DNA of 64,000 nt, taken from the NCBI RefSeq assembly GCF_002802965.1, contig NZ_NXGA01000001.1:3294955-3358954 (forward strand), given 5' to 3'. The position numbers and the translations under genes were made by a program. The stretch is from Sporolactobacillus pectinivorans (lineage in GTDB: Bacteria; Bacillota; Bacilli; Bacillales; Sporolactobacillaceae). A model generated the notes under the pieces. It saw only the letters and a program-made list of their open reading frames with translations, had not been told where the DNA came from and ran no database searches. Shown piece by piece: positions 9,158 through 19,792 of the stretch (position 1 is its first letter; each line of letters opens with the position of its first letter).

Positions 9158-10414
9158 TTACAACTTCTCCATTAGCTGGTTTGCGGCATCTGTCAGTGTT
9201 TCTGTCCCTTGGCCAAGTTTCTCCGCAACTCCTGCCATGACATCCATATATTGATCAATTTCACCGGACAGTGCACTGTTCTTATCAACTGATTTAATAA
9301 TATCCTCAAATTTCTGGCCGGTTTGCTTTGATTCTGCCATTCCTTTTTCAATGATTGCTGTTGTCTTGGTCAGCGATCCAACGACATTAACCGTTACATC
9401 GGCTGAATGGGCAGTCAGGTCGGAAATCTGTGCCATCGCTTTATTTGTTTCCTCAGCCAGTTTTCTGATCTCCTGAGACACGATTGTGAAGCCCTTTCCG
9501 TATTCACCTGCTCTTGCCGCCTCGATTGCGGAGTTCAAAGCAAGGATATTTGTCTGTTCGGAGATATCTTTGACAAGGCCGGTCACCCTTCCGATTTCCT
9601 GTGAAGAACTTTCCAGATTCTGAACCATTTCCCCCATTTCTCTGACCGAACGGCTGGCATCATTAACTTGAGAAAAAAGCTGTTTCAGCTGAATCTTACC
9701 GCCCGATGCCTGTCCTTTGGCCCTTTCGGCTTCTTCACTGCTTTGATGCACTGTTTCTCTGACATGTGAGAAATGATTAAGCAAATCATGGACAGAATCA
9801 TGGGTTTGCGCTGACAATTGCGTCAGATCGCTGCTGACCTGCCTGATTGCCGATCTCAGATCCTCACGTCCTTCTTCATACTCTTTCTTCAGATTTTCGG
9901 CATATTCCGCCTCATAAACTTCAAGAACAATTTGTTGCTCCAAACTGATCATTTTATTTATTGCGCAGATCATCCGCTCTGCCGCGGCAGGCTCCACTGT
10001 CAGACGAAATACAATCTGAACTAAGCTTGACTGAAGGTTCTGAAAGGTGCCCATGTAGTACGACGGGGTCAAAGCTATTTTATAATGCATTTTCCCAACG
10101 CGGACCCTTCTTTCAAGGAAGGAGTCATCAATAACCCCGGAAAAGAAATCCATGACATGGACGGCGAGTGTCTGACTCAGTTTCTCTACCGAACTGTAAC
10201 GATCAATAATTTCTCGAAGTTCATCGATCTGATAGAAACTGGAATAAAAGTCTTTTGCAATCTGGTTGATTTCTTTTTTTACAAAAGGCTGTAATGTTTT
10301 AAGCAGCTGCAAATCGGAAACAGTTAAATCTAGCATTTTAAGCTTGTCCATTATTTTCGGATCATCAACAGTGATTGAAGTTCTTTCAGATTTTGCTTTC
10401 TCAAGCCAGCTCAT
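9158..10414 (-). CDS. hemAT: HemAT-like globin-coupled aerotaxis transducer
   Basis: Soluble oxygen-sensing methyl-accepting protein. The N-terminal protoglobin (about residues 25-180) includes GKMHYKIAL with the proximal heme histidine and PSYYMGTFQ. The C-terminal half is an MCP signalling domain with the conserved hairpin segment [20 protein letters not shown]. There are no membrane segments, as in B. subtilis HemAT (about 430 aa). The longer reading begins at ATG 10444, but GAAAGG lies 8 bp before the in-frame ATG at 10414 (product [10 protein letters not shown]...), which is chosen. Monocistronic, with its own terminator. Confidence 0.92.
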   Translation of the reverse strand: MSWLEKAKSERTSITVDDPKIMDKLKMLDLTVSDLQLLKTLQPFVKKEINQIAKDFYSSFYQIDELREIIDRYSSVEKLSQTLAVHVMDFFSGVIDDSFLERRVRVGKMHYKIALTPSYYMGTFQNLQSSLVQIVFRLTVEPAAAERMICAINKMISLEQQIVLEVYEAEYAENLKKEYEEGREDLRSAIRQVSSDLTQLSAQTHDSVHDLLNHFSHVRETVHQSSEEAERAKGQASGGKIQLKQLFSQVNDASRSVREMGEMVQNLESSSQEIGRVTGLVKDISEQTNILALNSAIEAARAGEYGKGFTIVSQEIRKLAEETNKAMAQISDLTAHSADVTVNVVGSLTKTTAIIEKGMAESKQTGQKFEDIIKSVDKNSALSGEIDQYMDVMAGVAEKLGQGTETLTDAANQLMEKL

Positions 10415-10444
10415 ACCCGGCCCTTTCTTAACACTAAAAACCAT

Positions 10445-10802
10445 GCTTATCTGCCTGCTTTCTTTTTATGCCGAAAGATTTTTAAACATTGCTCCTGAGA
10501 CATTGATATGCCCGGATGAACAGATCCAAGCATTTCACATTTACTGATTTGAATGTGCAATCTACGAATGACTGTTGCAAAATTTCTGTGGCTCTATTAC
10601 CTATGGACCCTGCCCTGCTTCCGGAAACAGATACTTTCACTTAAAATTCTCCTCAGGAAGAGGTTTACTATAATAATATCCCCTTTAGTCCTTAAATACG
10701 CGGATAAATTTTTTACCGCTTTAATGTTTTTAAAGAATACCACTTATTTATCGGCATAAAAGTGGATTGACTTAATAGCCATTGCAACCTTCTTAAATTA
10801 AA
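10445..10802. other. Intergenic region, HemAT / metE promoter
   Basis: Nothing recognisable. A 68-codon open frame on the plus strand (10553-10759) lacks a Shine-Dalgarno and has shadow-like composition; I do not treat it as a gene. Confidence 0.5.
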
Positions 10803-10831
10803 TTGACGAACAAACGGATTCATGATAAACT
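10803..10831 (+). promoter_or_regulatory. Probable sigma-A promoter of metE
   Basis: TTGACG (-35, 10803-10808), a 17-bp spacer and TAAACT (-10, 10826-10831). Transcription would begin about 25-30 bp before the SAM aptamer. Confidence 0.55.
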
Positions 10832-10862
10832 CTTTTTAACTTAAAAATGGTGTTTTTGTTGA

Positions 10863-10981
10863 CTCTTATTAAGAGTGGCGGAGGGACTGGCCCTATGAAG
10901 CCCGGCAACCTTTCAATTTTTATGAAAAAGGTGCTAATTCCAGCAAAGCTTCCAAATTTGGCGGCTTTGAAAAATAAGAGG
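10863..10981 (+). ncRNA. SAM-I (S-box) riboswitch controlling metE
   Basis: P1 is closed by CTCTTATT at the 5' side and AATAAGAG at the 3' side. Inside are the S-box hallmarks AGAGTGGCGGAGGGACTGGC, CCCGGCAACC and AAGGTGCTAATTCCAGC. The 3' P1 strand (AGAGGG) can instead pair with the CCTCT of the downstream terminator, giving the usual antiterminator switch. With SAM bound the terminator forms and metE is off. Confidence 0.95.
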
Positions 10982-10997
10982 GTGCGGATGATCGATC

Positions 10998-11030
10998 AAG
11001 CCTCTCTAACGAATAGAGAGGCTTTTATTT
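10998..11030 (+). terminator. SAM-riboswitch attenuator
   Basis: AAGCCTCTCT pairs with AGAGAGGCTT around a 7-nt loop and is followed by TTATTTTT. It is the expression platform of the S-box aptamer. Confidence 0.9.
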
Positions 11031-11075
11031 TTGCCCCTCAGAGATGATCACTGATAAACAGGAGGATGGAGAAAA

Positions 11076-13382
11076 ATGGCAAAAGTGCTGAGTTCAAATC
11101 TTGGTTATCCAAGAATCGGCGAAAAAAGAGAATGGAAGAAGGCTCTCGAGCAGTTCTGGGCCGCAAAGATTTCAAAGGACAAATTTTTGAAGACCGTGAA
11201 AAATCTGAGGCTCAATTATCTGAAAAAGCAAAGGGAAGTCGGTGTGGATCTCATACCGGTCGGCGATTTCAGCCTTTACGATCATGTGCTGGATACCGCC
11301 GTTCTGTTCGGACTGATTCCTGAACGATTCAACAAAGACGAAAAGGAAATTTCACTTGAGACCTACTTTTCAATTGCCCGCGGCAATAAAGAAACGGAAG
11401 CGTCGGAAATGACAAAGTGGTTCGATACAAACTATCACTACATCGTTCCTGAAATCAGTAATGAAACCCAACCTCATATAACATCAAACAGGCTGCTCGC
11501 GCTGTTCAATGAGGCGAAGGAAGAATTGGGAATCACCTCGAAACCGGTCATTGTCGGACCTGTAACTTTGCTGAAGCTTTCCAAGGGCTATGATCAGGAA
11601 CACTTTCAGACTCTGCTGGATTCACTGATTCCACTTTACATTCAGATCTTCAGTGAATTGAAAAATGCCGGAGCTGAATGGGTGCAGATTGATGAACCAA
11701 TTTTAGTAAAGACGCTGACGCCCGATGATCTCGCCGTTTTTCAGAAAGTCTATCAGGCATTCAAAGAAGGCGTTCCGGGTCTGAAACTGCTGCTGCAGAC
11801 TTATTTCGAAGCGGTCGATGACTATAAAGAAGTTGTAAAATTACCGATTGACGGCATCGGTCTCGATTTTGTTTATGGCAAAAAAGCCAATCTTGAGGCA
11901 ATCAAAGCTTATGGCTTTCCCCAAGATAAAGTGCTCGCAGCCGGTGTGATCGACGGACGCAACATCTGGAAAACAGATCTTGCCGCAACTTTTGATGAAC
12001 TTGAAAGTTTGCTCGCCACTGTCGGGGGAAAAGATAAACTCTGGATTACCCCATCTTCCAGCCTGCTTCATGTCCCCGTCACAATCGAGAACGAGAAGGA
12101 ACTGGACCCTGTCCTGAAAAACGCACTCTCGTTTGCCGATCAGAAACTGGCGGAAGCAGTGGCTCTGGCAAAAGGACTGAATGAGGGCAAAGAAAACATC
12201 ACAACTATTATAGAAAAGTCCGGCAGGGACCTTGATGCACTTCAGCAGTCGGCCCACCGTAACAATAAAGATGTCCGGAAAGAGCTGGATCAGCTTGACA
12301 GCGATCTGCCGTCACGCCCGGGTTCCTACAAGCTGCGGCAGCAGATCCAGCAAGACGCATTTCAGTTGCCACTGCTGCCGACGACCACAATCGGAAGCTT
12401 CCCGCAGACAAAAGAAGTCCGCCAGGCCCGCCGCAATCTGCGAACAGGCGAATGGACGAAAAAACAGTATGACCAGTTTATAAAAGATGAAACGGCCAAG
12501 TGGATCAGTATTCAGGAAGATATCGGCATTGATGTGCTTGTTCACGGAGAATTTGAGCGGAACGATATGGTAGAATACTTCGGTGAAAAACTGGCCGGAT
12601 TCGCATTCACCCGTTTCGGCTGGGTACAATCCTATGGTTCACGCTGTGTAAAGCCACCGCTGATATTCGGAGATGTCGCATGGAACTCGCCGATAACCGT
12701 TGGAGAAAGTGCCTACGCCCAGTCGCTGACCAAAAAACCGGTCAAAGGCATGCTGACGGGCCCTGTCACGATCTATAATTGGTCATTTGTTCGCAATGAT
12801 ATCAACCAAGCCGACGTGTTTAACCAAATCGCACTTGCACTGAAAAAAGAAATCCATTCGCTTGAAGAAGCGGACATTCGAATGATTCAGGTCGACGAAC
12901 CGGCGCTGCGTGAAGGTCTCCCGCTGAAGGAAGAAAAAAAGGCCGATTATCTGCACAGTGCCATCTACGCATTCCGCCTGACTACTTCATCTGTCAATAA
13001 TGATACCCAGATTCATACGCATATGTGCTATTCAGAGTTCGATGAAATCATCGAAGCTATCGATGCGCTGGATACCGATGTCATTTCGATTGAAGGCGCC
13101 CGCAGCCACGGTGAAATGATATCAACTTTTGAAGCATTCAAGTATAAAAAAGGAATTGGTCTGGGTGTATACGACATCCACAGCCCGCGTATCCCGAGCG
13201 TTGACGAAATGAAATCCTACGCCGAACGGGCACTGAAAGTACTGGATCCGAAAATCTTCTGGATCAATCCGGACTGCGGCCTGAAAACCCGCCGGCCGGA
13301 AGAAGCCATTCCGGCATTAAAAAACATGGTTGAAGCCGCTCAAGAAGTCCGCGCCGAACTCGGAGACATAGTTGAAAAATAA
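11076..13382 (+). CDS. metE: Cobalamin-independent methionine synthase MetE
   Basis: 768 aa, full length. Transfers the methyl group of methyltetrahydropteroyl-triglutamate to homocysteine in the last step of methionine synthesis, with zinc but no B12. Tandem barrels: the N-terminal half starts with LGYPRIGEKREWKKALE, the C-terminal catalytic half with TTIGSFPQT. Zinc ligands are visible: His and Cys of IHTHMCYSEF (about 645-654), a Glu near 670 and the Cys of NPDCGLKTR (about 732). AGGAGG lies about 10 bp before ATG 11076. Controlled by the SAM-I riboswitch and ended by a strong terminator at 13398. Confidence 0.98.
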   Translation: MAKVLSSNLGYPRIGEKREWKKALEQFWAAKISKDKFLKTVKNLRLNYLKKQREVGVDLIPVGDFSLYDHVLDTAVLFGLIPERFNKDEKEISLETYFSIARGNKETEASEMTKWFDTNYHYIVPEISNETQPHITSNRLLALFNEAKEELGITSKPVIVGPVTLLKLSKGYDQEHFQTLLDSLIPLYIQIFSELKNAGAEWVQIDEPILVKTLTPDDLAVFQKVYQAFKEGVPGLKLLLQTYFEAVDDYKEVVKLPIDGIGLDFVYGKKANLEAIKAYGFPQDKVLAAGVIDGRNIWKTDLAATFDELESLLATVGGKDKLWITPSSSLLHVPVTIENEKELDPVLKNALSFADQKLAEAVALAKGLNEGKENITTIIEKSGRDLDALQQSAHRNNKDVRKELDQLDSDLPSRPGSYKLRQQIQQDAFQLPLLPTTTIGSFPQTKEVRQARRNLRTGEWTKKQYDQFIKDETAKWISIQEDIGIDVLVHGEFERNDMVEYFGEKLAGFAFTRFGWVQSYGSRCVKPPLIFGDVAWNSPITVGESAYAQSLTKKPVKGMLTGPVTIYNWSFVRNDINQADVFNQIALALKKEIHSLEEADIRMIQVDEPALREGLPLKEEKKADYLHSAIYAFRLTTSSVNNDTQIHTHMCYSEFDEIIEAIDALDTDVISIEGARSHGEMISTFEAFKYKKGIGLGVYDIHSPRIPSVDEMKSYAERALKVLDPKIFWINPDCGLKTRRPEEAIPALKNMVEAAQEVRAELGDIVEK

Positions 13383-13397
13383 AAAAATATTATCCGG

Positions 13398-13430
13398 AAG
13401 AGCCGTGGCATTGCCACGGCTCTTTCTAGT
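13398..13430 (+). terminator. Intrinsic terminator of metE
   Basis: AAGAGCCGTGGC pairs with GCCACGGCTCTT across a 3-nt loop, followed by TTTCT. It begins 16 bp after the metE stop. Confidence 0.85.
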
Positions 13431-13470
13431 TGTGATGGGATCAATCTTTTAATTACAAGGAGGACAGAAT

Positions 13471-13965
13471 ATGCATCGTGTCAGAAAAGCAGAAAGTAAG
13501 GAGATGGATACGATTTATATGATGGGATATGACGTCTGGTCCAATCATTCGGCACCCAATGAATATCTGGAAATTTGCAGACATTCAGTCAAGTATAAGC
13601 AAGGAGAATGGTACGTTCTGACGGAGCTAGGGACAAATAGATTGCTCAGTTCACTCATTGTATATAAACTCGATCTTCACGATCAAACAGTAATCAGAGG
13701 AATTGGTTCAATAGCCACGGTAGGTTATTGTCGAAAAGCGGGAAATGCAACTGAACTTGTTAAAACTGTAATTAGTATTTTGACAAAGCAGGATGCTTGC
13801 GATGATTTTTTCTTATATAGCGATATTGGAGCACAATTTTACAACAAGTTAGGCTTTAATGCACTCCCCCGCTCCCGGCAAAAATATAAAGAAAGTATCT
13901 GCATGTACTATTCACAAACAAAAGATACCCCTTCTTCTGACTGTAAGATCCCTGATTATTTTTAA
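13471..13965 (+). CDS. GNAT family N-acetyltransferase
   Basis: 164 aa. A single GNAT domain: an N-terminal RKAESKEMDTIYMMG segment, a central strand with GIGSIATVGYCRKAGNATEL in place of the usual acetyl-CoA pyrophosphate loop (the Q/RxxGxG/A motif is poorly conserved), and a C-terminal IGAQFYNKLGF, the typical last helix-strand of the fold. AAGGAGG sits well before ATG 13471. The acceptor is unknown. It lies alone between the metE and prfC terminators. It could be an inactive or divergent member because of the weak CoA loop. Confidence 0.75.
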   Translation: MHRVRKAESKEMDTIYMMGYDVWSNHSAPNEYLEICRHSVKYKQGEWYVLTELGTNRLLSSLIVYKLDLHDQTVIRGIGSIATVGYCRKAGNATELVKTVISILTKQDACDDFFLYSDIGAQFYNKLGFNALPRSRQKYKESICMYYSQTKDTPSSDCKIPDYF

Positions 13966-13991
13966 ACTAATGTAGTTCTCTGTCTTTTGTA

Positions 13992-14038
13992 ATTAAAAAG
14001 CAGAAGAGATAGGGCTTTCTCGCTCTACCTCTTCTGCT
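13992..14038 (-). terminator. Terminator of prfC (possibly bidirectional)
   Basis: AGCAGAAGAG pairs with CTCTTCTGCT and the stem continues TAGGGC/GCTCTA past one mismatch, with a TTTCTC loop. The minus strand continues into TTTTT, immediately after the prfC stop. Toward the plus side (GNAT gene) the T-run is poor. Confidence 0.75.
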
Positions 14039-14044
14039 CTATAT

Positions 14045-15622
14045 TCACATATTATGACTCGAATCCCGCAGTTCAATCTTCGGGTTCTTCTGCTGGAACC
14101 AGCGCAGCGAGAAATCATTTTCAAAGATGATCACCGGCCGGTCTTTATAATCGGTCACTACGAGATTATTCGAATTACGGCGCAGCTCTTCGGCGTCATC
14201 ACGATCTGCGATCCATTTGGCAATCTGGTGCGGCATTCGCTCGATATCCAGATCCACACCGTATTCAGCCTGCATCCTGTAAACAAATACATCAAACTGC
14301 AGTGGACCAACTACACCAAGTATCGTTTCCTCATAAGGCGTTTTGTAAACCTGAATGGCACCTTCCTGGGCGAGCTGGCTGACACCCTTCAGAAAATGTT
14401 TCTGTTTCATCGCATTTTTTGCGCGCACCTTGGCAAAATGTTCAGGTGAGAACTGTGGGAGCGCGCCGAAATTGAATGTATCCTTTTCATCACAGACCGT
14501 GTCGCCGATTTGATAGAATCCGGTATCGTAAAGCCCGACAATGTCGCCCGGATAGGCGTCGTCGATCAACTCGCGGCTGTCGGCAAAAAACTGCTGCGGC
14601 TGAGCAAGTTTTAGTTGCTTGCCCGTACGGTCGAGATAAACGTTCATTCCCTTTTCAAATGCTCCGGAGACAATCCGGAGAAAAGCAATGCGATCACGGT
14701 GCGCCGGATTCATATTGGCCTGGATTTTAAAAATAAATCCCGAGAAACGCGGATCATCCGGCTGGATAATGTCTGCGCTCGATTTTCTCGGCTGCGGATC
14801 CGGAGCCATCTTGAGATAATGCTCCAGAAAAGTCGGCACGCCGAAACTTGAAATCGCGCTTCCAAAGAAAACCGGTGTCTGTTTTCCTGCCTTAACGGCT
14901 TCAAAGTCGTAGGTGCTGCCCGCTTCATCGAGCAACATCAGATTTTCTTCAAGCTGGCTGAGTGTGTAATCGTCAACAGTTCCCTTAAGAATATCGGGAA
15001 GTTCGTCGACCTCCCCCAATTCCTGAACCTGGCGCTCACGCTTCTCATTGTACCATTCGATTTTATGCTCCTGCCTGTCGTAAACCCCGCGGAACGACTG
15101 ACCCATGCCAATCGGATAGTTGATCGGATAAGACTCAATACCAAGCACATTCTCGATCTCTTCGAATAGTTCCAGTGGATCCCGGCCCTGGCGATCCAGT
15201 TTGTTGATAAAAGTAAAAATTGGAATGCCGCGATCACGGCAGACTTTAAACAACTTGATGGTCTGCGGTTCCACGCCTTTTGCCGCATCAATGATCATGA
15301 CCACGCTATCCACAGCCATCAGTGTCCGGTATGTGTCTTCACTGAAATCCTGGTGTCCGGGAGTGTCCAAAATATTAATTTTGTAACCATTATATTCAAA
15401 TTGCATCACACTGGAAGTGACTGAAATACCTCTCTTTTTTTCAAGCTCCATCCAGTCCGATGTGGCAAATTTCTCCGCTTTTCTCGATTTAACAGCGCCT
15501 GCTGTGCGGATGGCCCCACCCAAAACAAGCAGTTTTTCCGTCAGCGTCGTCTTCCCGGCATCCGGATGAGAGATAATTGCGAATGTACGCCGTCTTTCTA
15601 TTTCCTGTTGTAACTTATTCAT
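14045..15622 (-). CDS. prfC: Peptide chain release factor 3 (RF3)
   Basis: Translational GTPase that recycles RF1/RF2 from the ribosome after peptide release. G1 SHPDAGKTTL, the G2 region KKRGISVTSS, G3 DTPGHQDF and G4 NKLD are all intact, followed by RF3-specific segments such as RDGIPIFTFINK-like and FQQKNP near the C-terminus. 525 aa from ATG 15622, which has GGGAGG 6 bp upstream; the longer reading from 15652 lacks a good ribosome-binding site and adds ten residues that the family does not need. Monocistronic. Confidence 0.95.
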   Translation of the reverse strand: MNKLQQEIERRRTFAIISHPDAGKTTLTEKLLVLGGAIRTAGAVKSRKAEKFATSDWMELEKKRGISVTSSVMQFEYNGYKINILDTPGHQDFSEDTYRTLMAVDSVVMIIDAAKGVEPQTIKLFKVCRDRGIPIFTFINKLDRQGRDPLELFEEIENVLGIESYPINYPIGMGQSFRGVYDRQEHKIEWYNEKRERQVQELGEVDELPDILKGTVDDYTLSQLEENLMLLDEAGSTYDFEAVKAGKQTPVFFGSAISSFGVPTFLEHYLKMAPDPQPRKSSADIIQPDDPRFSGFIFKIQANMNPAHRDRIAFLRIVSGAFEKGMNVYLDRTGKQLKLAQPQQFFADSRELIDDAYPGDIVGLYDTGFYQIGDTVCDEKDTFNFGALPQFSPEHFAKVRAKNAMKQKHFLKGVSQLAQEGAIQVYKTPYEETILGVVGPLQFDVFVYRMQAEYGVDLDIERMPHQIAKWIADRDDAEELRRNSNNLVVTDYKDRPVIIFENDFSLRWFQQKNPKIELRDSSHNM

Positions 15623-15841
15623 TTTTTCCTCCCGAACTTGCTCGTCAGACAAACGATTTAATATTCATTTTACCCAAGAAAAGGGCATCCGCTGCTTTTT
15701 TCAGCCGGACAAGAAAACTTCCGTCTGAACAACCGAGCCACTTTCACACGCGAATGCCCTTCTTAGAATCTATTCATATTATAAACAAAAATAAAGAATA
15801 ATGTGCAGGAACATCGAAACCAACGCCCGCACGTATATCAT

Positions 15842-17584
15842 TCATTTGCTTACAAGCCCGTGCACACGATCCATAACTTCTGTTTTCAAAGCAGCGAATT
15901 TCGTGTCACGATCGGCTGCATCTTTGCCTTGAACACCAAAGTAGAACTTGATTTTCGGCTCTGTGCCGGACGGACGCAGGCAGAACCACGAGCCATCATC
16001 CAGTTTGTACTTCAGGACATTGGATACCGGCAAAGTGATTGCAGTCTTGCTGCCGGACTTTACATTTGTAGTGACGGATTTTTCATAGTCTTCAATCACG
16101 TCAACAGCTACACCGGAAACCTGAACCGGCGGATGATCTCTGAAGTCGTTCAGAATCGAATCAATTTCTTCTTTACCCTGAATCCCCTTCAGTGTCAGCG
16201 ATTCAAGCCCCTCTTCAAAATAACCATACTTTTCATAAATATCCTGAAGTGCATCATAGATTGATTTGCCCTTTGACTTATAATAGGCAGCCACTTCCGC
16301 AGCAAACACCGCAGCCTGGACCGCATCTTTGTCGCGGACAAACGAACCGATCAGGCAGCCGTAGCTTTCTTCATAGCCAAATAGAAAAGTATGTGCACCG
16401 GTTAACTCATATTCATGAATTTTTTCTCCGATGAACTTGAAACCTGTCAGCGTATCAACAGTCGGAATACCAAATGCTGCAGCAATCGTGCGGCCGATTT
16501 CCGATGTTACGATCGTTTTAACCACGATGCCGTTCTCCGGCAGCGTTCCTTTTTCTTTACGCTGCGTAAGCAGATAATCCAGAAGGACTGCCCCTGTCTG
16601 GTTGCCGGTCAAAACAGTATATTCTCCCTGTTCATCTTTTACTGCGACACCGAGTCGGTCTGAGTCAGGATCTGTGCCAAGAAGAATATCGGCATCCAGT
16701 TTTTTTCCATAGTCAATCGCTATTTTAAAAGCGGTGTGTTCCTCAGGATTCGGGGATTTCACAGTTGAAAACTCCGGATCCGGTTCCGCCTGTTCCTTAA
16801 CGACCGTGACATTCGTGAATCCCCAGTTTTTCAAGCCGTTGACGATCGGATGGTAGCTTGATCCATGCAGTGGTGTAAAGACGATTTTTAGATTCGATCC
16901 GACTTTTTTAATGATGTCTGGATTCAAGGACAATTTCTTCAGATTTTCCTGATAGGCGTCGTCCACATCCTTGCCGATAATCTGGAGCAGCCCTTCTGCC
17001 TTCAATGCCTGTTCGTCACCGACTTTTACTGTCAGCTCATCCTCAACAGAGCCAACAAACTTAATCACTTCGTCCGCTTCAGCTGGAGGAAGCTGGCCGC
17101 CGAACTCGTCGTAAACTTTATAGCCATTATATTGCGGCGGATTGTGGCTCGCCGTGATCACAATGCCCGAAAAAGTGTGCAGATAACGCACCGCAAATGA
17201 AAGAACCGGTGTCGGGCGCAGTGAATCAAAGATAAACGTTTTGATCCCGTGCGCACCCAGCGTTTTTGCAGCTTCCAAAGTAAATTCAGCGGAAAAATGG
17301 CGCGGATCATGAGCAATCACGACACCTCGTTTTACAGCCTCTTCACCGGAGCTGAGAATATATCTTGCCAGCCCTTCCGAGGCCTTCCTGACCGTGTAAA
17401 TGTTGAGCCGGTTTGTTCCCGGTCCAATTTCACCGCGCATACCGCCTGTACCGAATTCCAGATTTTTGTAAAAGCAGTCTTCCAGTTTGGCCGGATCTCC
17501 GGCAATCGCGTCAAGCTGTTTTTTCAAATCCTGATCCAGTCCTTCATCAGCCTGCCATTTCTCATAAACTGTTTTCCAGCTCAT
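15842..17584 (-). CDS. pgcA: Alpha-phosphoglucomutase (PgcA type phospho-sugar mutase)
   Basis: Interconverts glucose 6-phosphate and glucose 1-phosphate, the entry to UDP-glucose, glycolipid anchors and cell-wall sugars. About 580 aa, the length of Bacillus Pgc[14 protein letters not shown] at the N-terminus, the phosphoserine loop [13 protein letters not shown] (Ser about 148), the metal-binding loop DPDSDRLG (about 305) and the sugar-binding loop GYEESYG are intact. The C-terminal phosphate loop is [16 protein letters not shown] at 17593 begins the longest frame, but ATG 17584 follows GGGGTG at better spacing. A HAD phosphatase gene lies 100 bp upstream on the same strand. Confidence 0.95.
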   Translation of the reverse strand: MSWKTVYEKWQADEGLDQDLKKQLDAIAGDPAKLEDCFYKNLEFGTGGMRGEIGPGTNRLNIYTVRKASEGLARYILSSGEEAVKRGVVIAHDPRHFSAEFTLEAAKTLGAHGIKTFIFDSLRPTPVLSFAVRYLHTFSGIVITASHNPPQYNGYKVYDEFGGQLPPAEADEVIKFVGSVEDELTVKVGDEQALKAEGLLQIIGKDVDDAYQENLKKLSLNPDIIKKVGSNLKIVFTPLHGSSYHPIVNGLKNWGFTNVTVVKEQAEPDPEFSTVKSPNPEEHTAFKIAIDYGKKLDADILLGTDPDSDRLGVAVKDEQGEYTVLTGNQTGAVLLDYLLTQRKEKGTLPENGIVVKTIVTSEIGRTIAAAFGIPTVDTLTGFKFIGEKIHEYELTGAHTFLFGYEESYGCLIGSFVRDKDAVQAAVFAAEVAAYYKSKGKSIYDALQDIYEKYGYFEEGLESLTLKGIQGKEEIDSILNDFRDHPPVQVSGVAVDVIEDYEKSVTTNVKSGSKTAITLPVSNVLKYKLDDGSWFCLRPSGTEPKIKFYFGVQGKDAADRDTKFAALKTEVMDRVHGLVSK

Positions 17585-17689
17585 AGCTTTCACCCCATTT
17601 GCTTAACGTTCTTTCCCACTTACCTATTATCTATTATATAACAAAACGTAAAAGAGCGCTGTCATTCATTTCATTATTACAAGTGCAGA

Positions 17690-18358
17690 TTAATTATTGC
17701 CAACCGGAGTAAAATATTGAATCAGCTTTTCGAGCGATACATCCTGAAGCGATTTGAAACAGCCGTCGACATGTCCGAATGGCATCTGCTTCGTTACCGC
17801 ATTCGGAACAACAATACAGTACATTCCCGCCTTTTTCGCCGCCAAAGAGCCGTTAAAGGAATCCTCAATGGCGATAGCTTCTTTGGGCTGCACTTGAAGG
17901 CTTTGGAGGGATTGAATGTAAAGTTCAGGATCAGGCTTTACTTTCTGAACGTCATCCATGGACTTGATGCTCTGAAAATAGTCGGAGAGGCCGAGACGTT
18001 TCAAATGTCTGCGCGGCCAGTCTCCCTTAGAGCTCGTTGCAAGCCCGATTTTAAGGCCAAGGATGTTAGCCTGGCTGAGCACCGATTTGACACCCGGCAA
18101 TACCTCTTCTCTGTCTACCAATGTATTAAAAAGATGATCGCGTTCTCCTAGAAAAGAAGCTTTATCTATTTTTACATGGCCGCGTTCTTCAAGGTATTTT
18201 ATTGAATCAAAGCCGTGCTGTGTGCCTATGGCCTGGCTCCACAAGCTGAGCGGAAGATTAACGTGATATTCATGAAACATTTTCTGCATGACGAGATACA
18301 TAATTCTCTCGCTGTCAAGAATGACGCCATCAAAGTCAAAAACGATCGCTTTTATCAT
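17690..18358 (-). CDS. HAD superfamily hydrolase, beta-phosphoglucomutase-like subfamily (YhcW type)
   Basis: 222 aa. Motif I DFDGVILDSE with nucleophile Asp8 and acid/base Asp10, motif II ATSSKG, motif III Lys in KVKPDPELY, motif IV AIEDSFNG. The helical cap follows motif I, as in the beta-PGM/phosphatase subfamily. The likely substrate is a small phosphosugar or similar phosphoester, but it cannot be told from sequence. It lies upstream of pgcA on the same strand with a 100-bp gap, so joint expression is possible. Confidence 0.85.
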   Translation of the reverse strand: MIKAIVFDFDGVILDSERIMYLVMQKMFHEYHVNLPLSLWSQAIGTQHGFDSIKYLEERGHVKIDKASFLGERDHLFNTLVDREEVLPGVKSVLSQANILGLKIGLATSSKGDWPRRHLKRLGLSDYFQSIKSMDDVQKVKPDPELYIQSLQSLQVQPKEAIAIEDSFNGSLAAKKAGMYCIVVPNAVTKQMPFGHVDGCFKSLQDVSLEKLIQYFTPVGNN

Positions 18359-18516
18359 TTTTTACAACCCTTCTGCGTGGTCTCAAACTTCATTTTACCA
18401 CGGCTTAGCCATTTTATCGTTTTAATATCACAAATTTTTCCCCAGTAGAATTGGCTGGTGGTCAAAATGTCACGAACAGCTGAACTGTCCATTTTTAACA
18501 GCGATGCAAATTCTAA

Positions 18517-18545
18517 GTCAAGTTTCCGTCATTTCTACATAAACT
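18517..18545 (+). promoter_or_regulatory. Candidate sigma-E-type promoter of yhbH
   Basis: GTCAAGT, a 14-bp spacer and CATAAACT, compared with the Bacillus sigma-E pattern (about GTCATATT, 13-15 bp, CATACAnT). About 78 bp upstream of the start. B. subtilis yhbH is in the mother-cell sigma-E regulon, which raises plausibility, but the match is partial. Confidence 0.3.
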
Positions 18546-18622
18546 GAATTAATCAACCCTCATTACTCATCAGCAATGACAAGGAATGTCCGCAGAAAAC
18601 TTAATACAGGGAGGGAATGGCT

Positions 18623-19792
18623 GTGAAAAATTTTTTGATTTCAGAGGAGCAGTGGGATCTTCACCAGAAGGGCGACCAGGATCAACGCAGGCATGCGGAA
18701 AAAGTCAGAGAGGCAATCAAAAACAATCTGCCTGATCTGGTCAGTAGTGAAAGTATTATTCTGTCTGACGGGCAAAAAATGACGCGCATTCCGATCCGGT
18801 CTCTGGACGAATATAAACTTCGCTATAACTTTGACAAAGCCAGGCACGTCGGCCAGGGCAAAGGAGACAGCAAAGTCGGCGACGTGATTGCCAAAGCACC
18901 CGGTAAGCAGGCAGGGCAGGGGCAGGGGCAGAGCCCGGGGAAAGGAAAAGGAGCCGGGGACCGTCCGGGGATCGATTATTATGAAGCCAATGTCTCGATC
19001 ATGGAGATCGAGAATCTGTTTTTTAAAGAGTTGGAACTCCCCCATCTTAAAAGAAAACAGGAGCCTGATATTATCGTAGAAAGCATTGATTATCGGGACA
19101 TCAGGCGAAAAGGGCTGATGGGAAATATCGACAAGCGGCGCACCATTCTTTCGGCGATCAAAAGAAACGCCAGCTCCGGCAGCGCCCAGATTTATCCGAT
19201 CCATGAAGAAGATTTGCGTTTCAAAACATGGGAAACAATTGTCAAACCCGAAAGCCGTGCCGTTGTCCTGGCGATGATGGACACAAGCGGATCAATGGGT
19301 GTTTGGGAAAAGTATATTGCACGTAGTTTCTTCTTCTGGATGACGCGCTTTCTCAGAACAAAATATGAGAAAGTGACGATCCAGTTCATTGCTCACCATA
19401 CGGAGGCGACAGTCGTCAGCGAGGAAGACTTTTTCTCCAAAGGGGAAAGTGGAGGAACTATTTGCTCCTCAGCCTATGTGAAAGCTCTCGAACTGATCGA
19501 CCAGTCCTATCCGCCATCGAAATACAATATTTATCCTTTTCACTTTTCAGACGGTGATAATTTATCTTCGGATAATCCGAAATGTATCCGCCTCGTTAAT
19601 GAAATCATGGAACTTACCGACTTTTTCGGATACGGAGAAATCAATCCATATCATCGCTCCAGCACGCTGATGGGCGCTTACCGTAACATTCAGAATGATG
19701 CTTTTCATTCTTATATTTTGAAACAAAAAAGCGACGTCTACCATGCAATGAAATACTTTTTTCAGAAAGAGTCGGAGGATGCCGCAGTCTAA
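18623..19792 (+). CDS. yhbH: YhbH/YeaH family (DUF444) protein
   Basis: About 389 aa. The N-terminal part ([20 protein letters not shown]) is the family signature. A Gly/Lys/Gln-rich low-complexity linker follows (about residues 90-115), then a von Willebrand A-like domain with MMDTSGSMG (about 217-225), a MIDAS-type metal site. It is known to be co-conserved with PrkA kinase and SpoVR. GGAGG (18610-18614) is only 2 bp from the upstream ATG 18617 but 8 bp from GTG 18623, so the GTG is preferred. It converges on the prkA-sip operon instead of following prkA as in B. subtilis. Confidence 0.92.
   Translation: MKNFLISEEQWDLHQKGDQDQRRHAEKVREAIKNNLPDLVSSESIILSDGQKMTRIPIRSLDEYKLRYNFDKARHVGQGKGDSKVGDVIAKAPGKQAGQGQGQSPGKGKGAGDRPGIDYYEANVSIMEIENLFFKELELPHLKRKQEPDIIVESIDYRDIRRKGLMGNIDKRRTILSAIKRNASSGSAQIYPIHEEDLRFKTWETIVKPESRAVVLAMMDTSGSMGVWEKYIARSFFFWMTRFLRTKYEKVTIQFIAHHTEATVVSEEDFFSKGESGGTICSSAYVKALELIDQSYPPSKYNIYPFHFSDGDNLSSDNPKCIRLVNEIMELTDFFGYGEINPYHRSSTLMGAYRNIQNDAFHSYILKQKSDVYHAMKYFFQKESEDAAV

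Noticed and set aside
10553..10759. 68-codon plus-strand open frame between HemAT and metE
   Set aside because: No Shine-Dalgarno and random-looking composition in an AT-rich intergenic region.
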